NCBI GenBank assembly: GCA_903876615.1
Contig: CAIRAS010000423.1
Coordinates: forward strand, 1 to 5,720
Origin: an uncultured Holophagaceae bacterium
GTDB lineage: Bacteria > Acidobacteriota > Holophagae > Holophagales > Holophagaceae
DNA: 5,720 nt
Reading direction: 5' to 3'
Position numbers and translations under genes: made by a program. Of the stretch, positions 1 through 5,720 are shown piece after piece (positions within the stretch are counted from its first letter, which is position 1; each line of letters starts with the position of its first letter). A model generated the notes under the pieces. That model worked only from the letters and a program-made list of their open reading frames with translations, did not search any database and was not told the DNA's origin.

Positions 1-1216
1 AGACAGGACAGGCCGCGGGGATGACCGGGGCCGGCAGCTCCCGCGCCGCCTCGCCGGGCACCAGGGCCACCACCTTGGGGATCACCTCGCCGCCCTTCTC
101 GATGAAGACCCGGTGCCCCACCTTGAGGCCCAGCCGCGCCAGCTCATCGACGTTGTGCAGGGTGGCGCGGCGCACGGTGGAGCCCGCCACTTCCACGGCC
201 TCCAGCTCGGCCACCGGCGTGAGCTTGCCCGTGCGGCCCACCTGCCACGTGATGCCCAGCACCGTGGTGGTCACCTGGGTGGCCGGGAACTTGAACGCGA
301 TGGCCCAGCGCGGCACCCGATCCGTGGCCCCCAGGCGCTGCTGCACCGCGGCGTCAAGGACCTTGAGCACCACGCCGTCGGTGTCGAAGGGCAGCCGCAG
401 GCGGGCCTCGGCCTGGATCTCGATGAAGGCCAGCACCGCCGCGAGGTCGCCCTCCGCGTGGGCGGGCATGACGCCGAAGCCCCAGGCGCCGAGCCGCGCC
501 ATGGAAGCCGCGTGGTCCAGGGCCTCGCCGCCGGTCCAGAGCAATTGCCAGGGCAGGAAGGACAGGCCACGCGCGGCCACCTCCCGGCTGTCCAGCTGCT
601 TCATGGTGCCGCTGGCGGCGTTGCGGGGGTTGGCGAAGCGGGCCTCCCCGCGGGCGTCCCGCTCGCGGTTCAGCTCCTCCCAGCGCTTGCGGGACAAGAA
701 GACCTCGCCGCGCACCGTGAGGGCCTCCGGGGCCTCGGCGGGCAGGCGCAGGGGGATGTCGGCGATGGTGCGCGCGTTCTCGGTCACCAGCTCACCCGTC
801 TCGCCGTCGCCCCGGGTGAGGGCCTCGACCAGCTCGCGGCCTTCGTAGCGCAGCGACAGGGAGAGCCCGTCCACCTTGAGCTCGGCGGCATAGCGAGCCT
901 CGGCCTCCGGGGCGAGCTTGCGCCACCGGGTCTCCCACTCGCGCAGCTCGACCTCGGTGTAGGCATTGTCGAGGCTCAGCATCGGCAACGAGTGGCGGCG
1001 CTTCTCGAAGGCATCCACGGGCGGCGCGCCCACCCGCCGGGTAGGGCTGTTGGGATCCGCCAGCTCCGGATGCGCCGCCTCGAGGTCCCGCAGCGCCCGC
1101 TCCAGGACGTCGTACTCGGCATCCGAGAGCTCCGGCTGGTCCAGCACGTAGTAGCGGTGGCGGTGGCCCCGCACCTGGTCCGCCAGGTCCTTCATCCGCC
1201 GCTGGAGGTCGCTCAT
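1..1216 (-). CDS. ligA: NAD-dependent DNA ligase LigA (5' part, runs off left edge)
   Basis: Seals 5'-phosphate/3'-OH nicks in duplex DNA using NAD+, in replication and repair in the cytoplasm. My translation of the minus strand from the ATG at 1216 gives 405 uninterrupted codons. Domain Ia (about residues 1-60) carries the NMN-binding pattern with Tyr22, Asp32, Tyr35 and Asp36. The adenylation domain follows, with nucleophile Lys114 in ELKVDG, Arg135 in TRGDG, Glu171 in VRGEV, Arg198 in NPRN, Lys285 in DGVVLKV and Lys309 in AFKF. The OB fold begins near 312 and includes GRTGKLTPVA (327-336). Cys403, in CPV at the very edge, matches the first zinc-finger cysteine. Family members are about 670 residues, so the rest of the zinc finger, the HhH and the BRCT domains lie outside the window. 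The start overlaps the rodA stop in an ATGA and is preceded by GAGG. Numbering matches E. coli LigA within a few residues (Lys115 there). Identification is very secure. Confidence 0.97.
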   Translation of the reverse strand, partial: MSDLQRRMKDLADQVRGHRHRYYVLDQPELSDAEYDVLERALRDLEAAHPELADPNSPTRRVGAPPVDAFEKRRHSLPMLSLDNAYTEVELREWETRWRKLAPEAEARYAAELKVDGLSLSLRYEGRELVEALTRGDGETGELVTENARTIADIPLRLPAEAPEALTVRGEVFLSRKRWEELNRERDARGEARFANPRNAASGTMKQLDSREVAARGLSFLPWQLLWTGGEALDHAASMARLGAWGFGVMPAHAEGDLAAVLAFIEIQAEARLRLPFDTDGVVLKVLDAAVQQRLGATDRVPRWAIAFKFPATQVTTTVLGITWQVGRTGKLTPVAELEAVEVAGSTVRRATLHNVDELARLGLKVGHRVFIEKGGEVIPKVVALVPGEAARELPAPVIPAACPV

Positions 1217-2298
1217 TTCAGCCTCGCTCGATGCAGGATGCCCATGATCAGCCCGAGCGCGAGGAAAAAGCTCAGGGTGCTGCTGCCGCCCGCGCTGAAG
1301 AAGGGCAGCACCATGCCCTTGTTCGGCAGGGCCCCGGCCACCATGCCCACGTTCACCAGCAGGTGCAGGGCGAAGATCCCCGCGGCCCCGGCGCAGAAGT
1401 AGGCCTCGGCATAGGTGTGGGCCGCGCGGGCGGCGTCCAGGATGCGGCTCAGCAGCAGGCCGAACAGCCCCAGCGCCAGGAGCACGCCCAGGAAGCCCCG
1501 CTCCTCGGCCCAGACGCTGAAGGCGAAGTCCGTGGTCTTCACGGGCAGGAAGTTCAGCTGCGTCTGCGAGCCGCTGGTGAAGCCCTTGCCGATGAGACCA
1601 CCGGAACCGATGGCGATGCGGCTCTGGTTCACCTGGTAGCCCTTGCCCTGCAGGTCGCTGGAGGGATCCAGGAAGATCAGGACCCGCTGCTTCTGGTAGG
1701 GCTTGAGCCCGAACTTCCAGGCCCCGAAGCCGCCCACGACGACCAGCAGGGCCAGCGCCAGCAGCCAGCGGGCGCGCAGCCCCTTCATGAGCGGGATCAG
1801 GAGCAGGATCGGCAGGAAGCTCAGGGCCATGCCCAGGTCCGGCTGGCGCTGGATGAGCAGCATGGGAAAGACCACCAGACCCACGGCGCCAAAGAGCTCC
1901 AGCCGGCCCACCTCCTCCGCAGGACGGGAGCCCAGGCGCTGGGCCACGTAGAGCAGGGTGACCCACTTCATCAGCTCGGAAGGCTGGAAGGTCTGCCCCG
2001 CGATCATGAACCAGCGGGTGGAGCCACCGATCTTCCGCCCCACCACCAGCACCGCCGCCAGTGCCACCAGGCCCAGCAAGTAGGCGGGGAAGCTGTAGCG
2101 GAAGAGACGCCGGGGGTTCGTGGTGGCCAGCAGCAGCATGAGCACCATGCCCAGGCCGTTCCAGAGGGTCTGTTTGAGCCAGATGTTCGCCTGCGGCGTG
2201 TTCCGGCCCGCGGAGAAGAGCGTCAGCGTACCGAGGGCGATGAGCGCCAGCACCGCCCAGAGGAGGTGGGGATCCAGGGCGCGGAAGCGTTCCTTCAT
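1213..2298 (-). CDS. rodA: RodA, SEDS-family peptidoglycan glycosyltransferase of the elongasome
   Basis: Integral inner-membrane polymerase that extends glycan strands from lipid II and works as a pair with PBP2 in side-wall growth. The protein is 361 residues, normal for RodA, with about ten hydrophobic segments. SEDS hallmarks seen: FQPSELMKW (104-112), QPDLGMAL (152-159), QSRIAIGSGGLIGKGF (225-240), TDFAFSVWAEERGFLG (256-271) and LPNKGMVLPFFSAGGSS (324-340). Asp257 in TDF aligns with the catalytic Asp known from RodA (Asp262 in E. coli). The ATG at 2298 was chosen because it gives a normal RodA N-terminus, has GGAGG seven bases upstream, and overlaps the mrdA stop as ATGA. The same frame stays open upstream to 2883, but that part lies over mrdA and is a composition artefact. 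FtsW is the other SEDS possibility, but position beside mrdA and mreBCD makes RodA the call. The C-terminal motif is somewhat FtsW-like (see findings). Confidence 0.95.
   Translation of the reverse strand: MKERFRALDPHLLWAVLALIALGTLTLFSAGRNTPQANIWLKQTLWNGLGMVLMLLLATTNPRRLFRYSFPAYLLGLVALAAVLVVGRKIGGSTRWFMIAGQTFQPSELMKWVTLLYVAQRLGSRPAEEVGRLELFGAVGLVVFPMLLIQRQPDLGMALSFLPILLLIPLMKGLRARWLLALALLVVVGGFGAWKFGLKPYQKQRVLIFLDPSSDLQGKGYQVNQSRIAIGSGGLIGKGFTSGSQTQLNFLPVKTTDFAFSVWAEERGFLGVLLALGLFGLLLSRILDAARAAHTYAEAYFCAGAAGIFALHLLVNVGMVAGALPNKGMVLPFFSAGGSSTLSFFLALGLIMGILHRARLK
1222..1225 (-). promoter_or_regulatory. Probable ribosome binding site of ligA
   Basis: Minus-strand GAGG lies five bases before the ligA ATG at 1216 and inside the last codons of rodA. 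The match is short, but it supports the start, which also fits the known LigA N-terminus and the catalytic lysine falling at residue 114. Confidence 0.5.
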
Positions 2299-4172
2299 TC
2301 CGCCGCCTCCGTCTGCTGGGGGGCGAAGGGGTCCACCAGCTTGCCCCGGGGGGCTGGCAGCGGTCGCTGCAGCCGATCCAGGAACCAGTACTGCACCAGC
2401 TTCTTCGCGATGGGCGCGGCGCTGCTGGCCCCGAAGCCCGCGTTCTCCACCACCACGACGAAGGCGATCTGCGGGTTCTCGCGGGGCGCGTAGCCCGCGA
2501 AGAGGGCGTGGTCCTTGAGGGCCTTCGCCTGGCGCGCATAGTGGGCCCGGTCCACGAAGGTGGCCACCTGGGCGGTGCCGGTCTTGCCGACCATGGTGAG
2601 CTCTTTCAGCGCCGAGGCTGCGGCCGTGCCGCCCCGCACCACTTCGTAGAGGCCCTCGTCGAGGATCGCCCAGTGCTTGGGATCCAGCGGCGTGTCTTTG
2701 GGCGGCGTGAAGGCCGCGGGCTCCAGGTGGTCGCTCTGATCCTCCCGGAAGCCGTAGAACAGGTGCGGGGTCAGCAGCTTCCCCTTGGTGGCCAGCAGCG
2801 CGTAGAACCGCGCCAGGCCGAGGGGCGTGACGCCCACGGCGCCCTGGCCAATGCCCACGCTGATGGTCTCGCCCGCATACCACTTGGGGTCCCGGGGCAC
2901 GGCCTTCTTCTTCCAGGCGCGGCTGGGGATCCGGGTGCGCTTCTCCTGGGGCAGGTCGATGCCGGTGCGCTCCGTCAGGCCGTATTTCTCCGCTGTGGCG
3001 TGGATGTCGTCGATGTCCAGGCGCGACGCCACCTCATAGAAGTAGACGTCGCAGCTCTGCGCGATGGCCTGCACCATGGAGAGGCTGCCGTGGCCCGTGG
3101 GCTTGTCGCAGCGGAAATCGCGGCCGTAGAAGTTCTTCCGGCCTGCGCAGTAGACGGGCGTGGTGGGACTGATGATCCCCTTCTCCAGCGCCGCCAGTGC
3201 GACCAGCAGCTTGAAGGTGGAGCCTGGCGCGTAGATGCCCTGGGTGGCCCGGTTCACCATGGGCCGGGTCACCTTGTTGGCCAGGTAGCGGTCCACCATG
3301 TCCTGGCTGAGGCGGTTCAGGAAGAGGTTCGGATCGTAGGAGGGACTCGAATACAGCGCCAGCACGCCACCGTCCCGGAGGTCGAGCACCACCACGGCGC
3401 CAGCTTCCATGCCCATGCCGTCCTGGGCCACCTTCTGGAGGCCCGCATCGAGGGTGAGGAAGAGGCTGCGACCCGGCGCCGCGTCGATCTGGCCGAAGTT
3501 GGCGACCTCCGTGCCCAGCTGGTCCACGAGGATGCGCTTCTGGCCGTCCACGCCCTTGAGCTTCTCGTTGCCCGCGGCCTCGAAGCCTTCCTTGCCGATG
3601 GTCTCGCCCAGGTGGAAGACGCCGGGCTTGCCCTTCATGAGCTCCTCGTCCACCTCCCCGACGTAGCCGAGGACGTGGCCAGCAAGCTCGTCTCCGAGAT
3701 ACACCCGGCGCGGCGCCACTTCCACGCTGAGGAAGGGAAACCGGGCCCGGACCCGCTCCGCGAGGGCGATCCCGGCCTCATCCAGGTTCTCCTTCAGGAC
3801 CAGGGGGCGGCCCTTGCCCGCCAGACGATAGCTCTGGATCTTCCGGGCCAGGGCCTGAGGGTCCACCACCAGGGCCTCCGCGAGGGCAGTCACCACCTCC
3901 GGGCGCGTGGGCAGGTCCTCCCGCTGGATGACCAGGTGCAGGGCCCGGCGGTTGTCCACCAGCCGGTGGCCGTTGCGGTCCAGCACCAGGCCCCGGGGCG
4001 CGGGGATGGGCCGGACCTTCACGGCCTGCTGCAGCGCCAGCTGGCGATACTCGCCATGACGGACCAGCTGCAGCCAGGCGTAGACCAGGACCAGCAGGGC
4101 CACCAGGACCCAGGCAAGCACCTTGAGGACACCGAGCCTCTGGCGGAGGAGGGGCTGCAGCCGCGGATCCAT
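2295..4172 (-). CDS. mrdA: Penicillin-binding protein 2, elongasome transpeptidase
   Basis: Class B (monofunctional) PBP that cross-links side-wall peptidoglycan; it is anchored in the inner membrane with the catalytic domain in the periplasm. It is 625 residues, typical for PBP2. One N-terminal membrane helix spans about residues 16-36. The PBP dimer/pedestal domain follows (about 55-235), starting with APRGLVLDRNG (58-68). The transpeptidase domain (about 240-600) has all three active-site motifs: S318-T-F-K321 within APGSTFK, S373-C-D375, and K530-T-G532 within GKTGTAQ. SVGIGQG (438-444) and HALFAGYAP (555-563) are further family signatures. The start at 4172 lies 3 bp after the mreD stop and has no clear Shine-Dalgarno, suggesting re-initiation by ribosomes finishing mreD. 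The stop overlaps the rodA start (ATGA), as suits partners that act as a complex. Division PBP3 (FtsI) is the alternative class B enzyme, but the genomic context excludes it in practice. Confidence 0.96.
   Translation of the reverse strand: MDPRLQPLLRQRLGVLKVLAWVLVALLVLVYAWLQLVRHGEYRQLALQQAVKVRPIPAPRGLVLDRNGHRLVDNRRALHLVIQREDLPTRPEVVTALAEALVVDPQALARKIQSYRLAGKGRPLVLKENLDEAGIALAERVRARFPFLSVEVAPRRVYLGDELAGHVLGYVGEVDEELMKGKPGVFHLGETIGKEGFEAAGNEKLKGVDGQKRILVDQLGTEVANFGQIDAAPGRSLFLTLDAGLQKVAQDGMGMEAGAVVVLDLRDGGVLALYSSPSYDPNLFLNRLSQDMVDRYLANKVTRPMVNRATQGIYAPGSTFKLLVALAALEKGIISPTTPVYCAGRKNFYGRDFRCDKPTGHGSLSMVQAIAQSCDVYFYEVASRLDIDDIHATAEKYGLTERTGIDLPQEKRTRIPSRAWKKKAVPRDPKWYAGETISVGIGQGAVGVTPLGLARFYALLATKGKLLTPHLFYGFREDQSDHLEPAAFTPPKDTPLDPKHWAILDEGLYEVVRGGTAAASALKELTMVGKTGTAQVATFVDRAHYARQAKALKDHALFAGYAPRENPQIAFVVVVENAGFGASSAAPIAKKLVQYWFLDRLQRPLPAPRGKLVDPFAPQQTEAAE
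2306..2310 (-). promoter_or_regulatory. Ribosome binding site of rodA
   Basis: Minus-strand GGAGG lies inside the last codons of mrdA, seven bases before the rodA ATG at 2298. It is the best Shine-Dalgarno match in the window and decides the rodA start against the longer open frame that extends upstream to 2883. Confidence 0.72.
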
Positions 4173-4175
4173 GGC

Positions 4176-4664
4176 TCAGCGCCGGCCGGTTCCGGTGGGG
4201 GGATGCAGCAGCCGCCAGGCCAGCCACCCCCACAGGGGAAGCGTCAGGAGCGCTGCCAGCCAGCCCCAGCCCCAGGGATGCGGACCCGCCGCCAGCCGCA
4301 CGGCGCCATGCACCAGCAGGGCGTGCAGGACACCCAGGCCCGCCAGCCGGACCAGCCAGCCCCGCAGGCTCTCCAGGGGCCAGCGCCCGGCCATCCAGCC
4401 CGCCAGCAGGACCACCGTGAGGTTCGCCCAGGCCGTACCGCCCAGGTGCGGGTAGAGGCGCAGGCTGCCCTCCAGGACCCAGCCCGCCGCCACCGCCCAC
4501 AGGGCGCCCGACAGCGGCGCCCCGGGCCGGGGGGCCAGCGCCAGCACCAGCAGGGCGCTGAGAATGGCCTGGACCACCGGGAAGGGCGCCGTCAGGGCGA
4601 CCAGGCCCAGGGTCACCCCACCGAACAGGTGCTGCCGCAGGGAAGAGGTAACTGGCAGCCTCAT
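4176..4664 (-). CDS. mreD: Rod shape-determining membrane protein MreD
   Basis: Small polytopic inner-membrane protein of the elongasome, thought to bind MreC and help regulate the RodA/PBP2 pair. The protein is 162 residues, the usual MreD size, and is nearly all hydrophobic, with about five or six candidate membrane segments (roughly 12-28, 30-45, 51-66, 76-93, 102-125 and 130-152). It is very rich in Leu, Ala, Gly and Trp (the stretch PWGWGWLAALLTLPLWGWLAW is at 130-150) and ends in a basic tail. MreD sequences diverge widely, so no diagnostic motif is claimed; the call rests on topology, length and exact position between mreC and mrdA. The ATG at 4664 overlaps the mreC stop (ATGA), with a G-run (GGGGG) five bases upstream as the only ribosome-site candidate. 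A different small membrane protein cannot be excluded from sequence alone, but is unlikely here. Confidence 0.84.
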   Translation of the reverse strand: MRLPVTSSLRQHLFGGVTLGLVALTAPFPVVQAILSALLVLALAPRPGAPLSGALWAVAAGWVLEGSLRLYPHLGGTAWANLTVVLLAGWMAGRWPLESLRGWLVRLAGLGVLHALLVHGAVRLAAGPHPWGWGWLAALLTLPLWGWLAWRLLHPPTGTGRR

Positions 4665-5548
4665 GGCGTCCCCCGCTTCTTGGAGGGCTTCACGTCCGGC
4701 GCCACGAAGGGGGGCTGGACCTCCACGGGCGGCTGGGGCGGCAGCAGCAGGACCGCGCTCACCCGATCCAGGGGCGCCGACAGGTTGAGGACCACCCGCA
4801 GCTCCAGGTCCCCCTGGGCCACCTCAGCCACATAGCCCACCAGCAGCCCCCGGGGAAAGACGCGGTCCAGGCCGCTGGTCAGGACGGCCTCGCCCACCTG
4901 CACCACCTCCTGGTTGCTGACGTAGCGGATGAGGGCCCGGCCCGAGCCCAGCCCCTGCAGAACCCCGGTGGCGCGGCTGCGCATGAGCATCACCGCCACC
5001 GAGGCGTTGGGCGCGTCCGCCGGGAGCACCTTCGACTGGGTGGCACTGACCGACCAGAGCCGTCCCACGATGCCCTCGGGCACCAGCACGCCCTGATCCT
5101 GGACCAGACCCCGGTCCAGTCCCTGATCCAGGATCAGGCCGCCGAAGACCGCGGGCCGCGTGCTGAAGATCACCCGCGCGGCACCCAGCTCCAGGGGAAT
5201 GTGCTTCTTCAGGCCGAGCAGGCGCACGGCCTCGTCGGCCTCCGCCCGGCGGGGAGCTTCCTGCGCGGCCTGGAGCCGTGCCTGCTCCAGCTCGGCGGCC
5301 AGCCGGATCCGGTCGGCGCGCAGCTCCGCGAGCCCCAGCGCCGCGTCCCGCTGGGTCACGCGCCGCTCCGCCCACCGGGCGGCCAGCCCCTGGGAGGGCC
5401 GGGCCAGGGCTTCCGAGGCACGGCTCCAGCGCTTGCCGGAGACCGGTCCCATCAGGACCCAGGCCCCGTGGCCCACCCAGAGGAGGACCAGGGCCAGGCG
5501 CTGCCATCCCGCGCGGCTCCATCTCCACCTGGACGCGCGGAGGGCCAT
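4661..5548 (-). CDS. mreC: Rod shape-determining protein MreC
   Basis: Bitopic inner-membrane protein whose periplasmic part binds and activates PBP2 and links it to MreD and MreB. It has 295 residues, normal for MreC. Order seen: a short basic cytoplasmic tail; one membrane helix (about 17-34); an Ala/Glu/Arg/Leu-rich coiled coil (about 62-112); then the two-lobed beta domain. Family signatures in the beta domain include VPEGIVGRLWSVS (156-168), SKVLPADAPNASVAVML (172-188) and LTSGLDRVFPRGLLVGYV (223-240). A proline-rich, then basic tail closes the protein (269-295). Residues 137-153 contain a repeated acidic-Gln/Arg-Gly pattern (LDQG, LDRG, QDQG) where the family usually has a single IDKG-like turn. 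The ATG at 5548 was chosen because AGGGG lies five bases upstream and it begins 8 bp after the mreB stop. Confidence 0.95.
   Translation of the reverse strand: MALRASRWRWSRAGWQRLALVLLWVGHGAWVLMGPVSGKRWSRASEALARPSQGLAARWAERRVTQRDAALGLAELRADRIRLAAELEQARLQAAQEAPRRAEADEAVRLLGLKKHIPLELGAARVIFSTRPAVFGGLILDQGLDRGLVQDQGVLVPEGIVGRLWSVSATQSKVLPADAPNASVAVMLMRSRATGVLQGLGSGRALIRYVSNQEVVQVGEAVLTSGLDRVFPRGLLVGYVAEVAQGDLELRVVLNLSAPLDRVSAVLLLPPQPPVEVQPPFVAPDVKPSKKRGTP
5092..5138. repeat. Nested inverted and direct repeat inside mreC
   Basis: Plus-strand CCTGATCCTGGA (5092-5103) is the exact reverse complement of TCCAGGATCAGG (5127-5138). Between and partly overlapping these arms, CTGGACC (5099-5105) pairs with GGTCCAG (5113-5119). 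CCCTGATCC also occurs twice in direct orientation (5091-5099 and 5121-5129). The region encodes MreC residues 137-153 with the LDQG/LDRG/QDQG repetition, so part of the symmetry may follow from repeated codons. A role as an RNA hairpin is unproven. Confidence 0.6.
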
Positions 5549-5553
5549 CGGTA

Positions 5554-5558
5554 CCCCT
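5554..5558 (-). promoter_or_regulatory. Ribosome binding site of mreC, overlapping the mreB stop codon
   Basis: Minus-strand AGGGG lies five bases before the mreC ATG at 5548, and its first two bases are the last two bases of the mreB TAG stop. A terminating ribosome therefore sits on the mreC initiation signal. Seen directly; function inferred from consensus and spacing. Confidence 0.6.
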
Positions 5559-5720
5559 AGTCGAGGATCTGGATGCGGCGGAGCAGCGGAATGTTCTCCA
5601 GCAGCAGGGCCGTGCCGCGCACCACGGCGGTCTGGGGATCCTCCGCCGGGAACACCGGCAGGTGCGTCTCCTTGCGCAGGCGCTCATCCAGGCCCTGGAT
5701 CAGCGAACCGCCACCCGTCA
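5557..5720 (-). CDS. mreB: Actin-like cytoskeletal protein MreB (C-terminal 53 codons, runs off right edge)
   Basis: Bacterial actin homologue that forms membrane-bound filaments orienting side-wall synthesis. Only the 3' end of the gene is present. The minus-strand translation starts inside the conserved nucleotide-binding glycine loop with TGGGSLIQGLDERL, continues through THLPVFPAEDPQTAVVRG and ends in RRIQILD before a TAG stop at 5559-5557. The TGGG loop followed by GL, the DP-T-V-RG segment and the terminal ALLLEN helix match the MreB C-terminus (compare the L-TGGG-A-L-GL-D pattern of the family). MreB is about 335-350 residues, so roughly 290 lie beyond the right edge. Its place just before mreC is the standard order. 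Other actin-fold proteins such as DnaK or FtsA share the loop, but not this neighbourhood. Confidence 0.93.
   Translation of the reverse strand, partial: TGGGSLIQGLDERLRKETHLPVFPAEDPQTAVVRGTALLLENIPLLRRIQILD

Noticed and set aside
113..1402. A 429-codon plus-strand frame opposite ligA and the end of rodA.
   Set aside because: It is antisense to conserved LigA coding sequence, has shadow-type composition, crosses a gene junction and shows no family motif.
1231..2493. A 420-codon plus-strand frame opposite rodA and the end of mrdA.
   Set aside because: The product is Gln/Glu/His-rich low-complexity sequence, as expected from reading hydrophobic codons of rodA in reverse.
2299..2883. A 195-codon in-frame N-terminal extension of RodA.
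   Set aside because: It lies fully over the PBP2 transpeptidase region in another frame and is Arg/Gly/Pro-rich. The internal ATG at 2298 has a good GGAGG and gives a normal RodA N-terminus.
4200..4420. Many recurring CCAGC/CCAGCC words suggesting a simple repeat.
   Set aside because: Spacing is irregular and the words follow from the Leu, Ala, Gly and Trp codons of mreD read on the opposite strand.
3778..4500. A 240-codon minus-strand frame across mreD and the mrdA start.
   Set aside because: It is almost entirely Gly, Pro and Ala and is out of frame with PBP2 and MreD; a composition shadow.
2508..4835. A 775-codon open frame on the plus strand opposite mrdA, mreD and mreC.
   Set aside because: It covers several well-identified genes on the other strand. 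Its product is low-complexity (His, Gln, Arg, Gly, Ala, Pro) with no recognisable domain, and long antisense frames are expected at this GC content.
4824..5687. A 287-codon minus-strand frame overlapping mreC and the mreB end.
   Set aside because: It is a different frame from both verified genes, is Gly/Arg/Ala/Pro-rich and lacks motifs; a composition shadow.

Overview
This is a stretch of bacterial chromosome of very high GC content (roughly two thirds G+C by eye). It is packed with genes that all read on the minus strand, so gene order runs from the right edge to the left. The order is mreB (3' end only), mreC, mreD, mrdA (PBP2), rodA and ligA (5' part only). This is the classic rod-shape (elongasome) operon followed by the NAD-dependent DNA ligase gene. 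The lineage cannot be fixed from the window. The base composition and Gram-negative-type mre/mrd layout fit Acidobacteriota (Holophagae-like) or a deltaproteobacterial or myxobacterial-type lineage, but this is a weak guess.

Layout from right to left: the last 53 codons of mreB end at 5557. An 8-bp gap leads to mreC (5548-4661). The mreC stop overlaps the mreD start in an ATGA (mreD 4664-4176). A 3-bp gap leads to mrdA (4172-2295), whose stop overlaps the rodA start in another ATGA (rodA 2298-1213). The rodA stop overlaps the ligA start in a third ATGA (ligA from 1216, running off the left edge with 405 codons visible). Only about 11 bp of the window are non-coding. No promoter, terminator, RNA gene, mobile element or CRISPR array is visible, so any promoter should lie beyond the right edge and any terminator beyond the left.

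How the genes work together: MreB filaments, MreC and MreD form the membrane scaffold that positions and activates the RodA (SEDS glycan polymerase) and PBP2 (transpeptidase) pair, which builds lateral-wall peptidoglycan. LigA seals nicks in DNA (Okazaki fragments, repair) and has no direct wall role. Its ATGA coupling to rodA suggests that it shares the transcript.

The region is core housekeeping and I see no new system. The points worth a second look are the ligA linkage, a RodA C-terminal motif that departs from the usual one, a nested inverted and direct repeat inside mreC that encodes a repeated acidic-Gln-Gly peptide, and the start of mrdA without a Shine-Dalgarno sequence.
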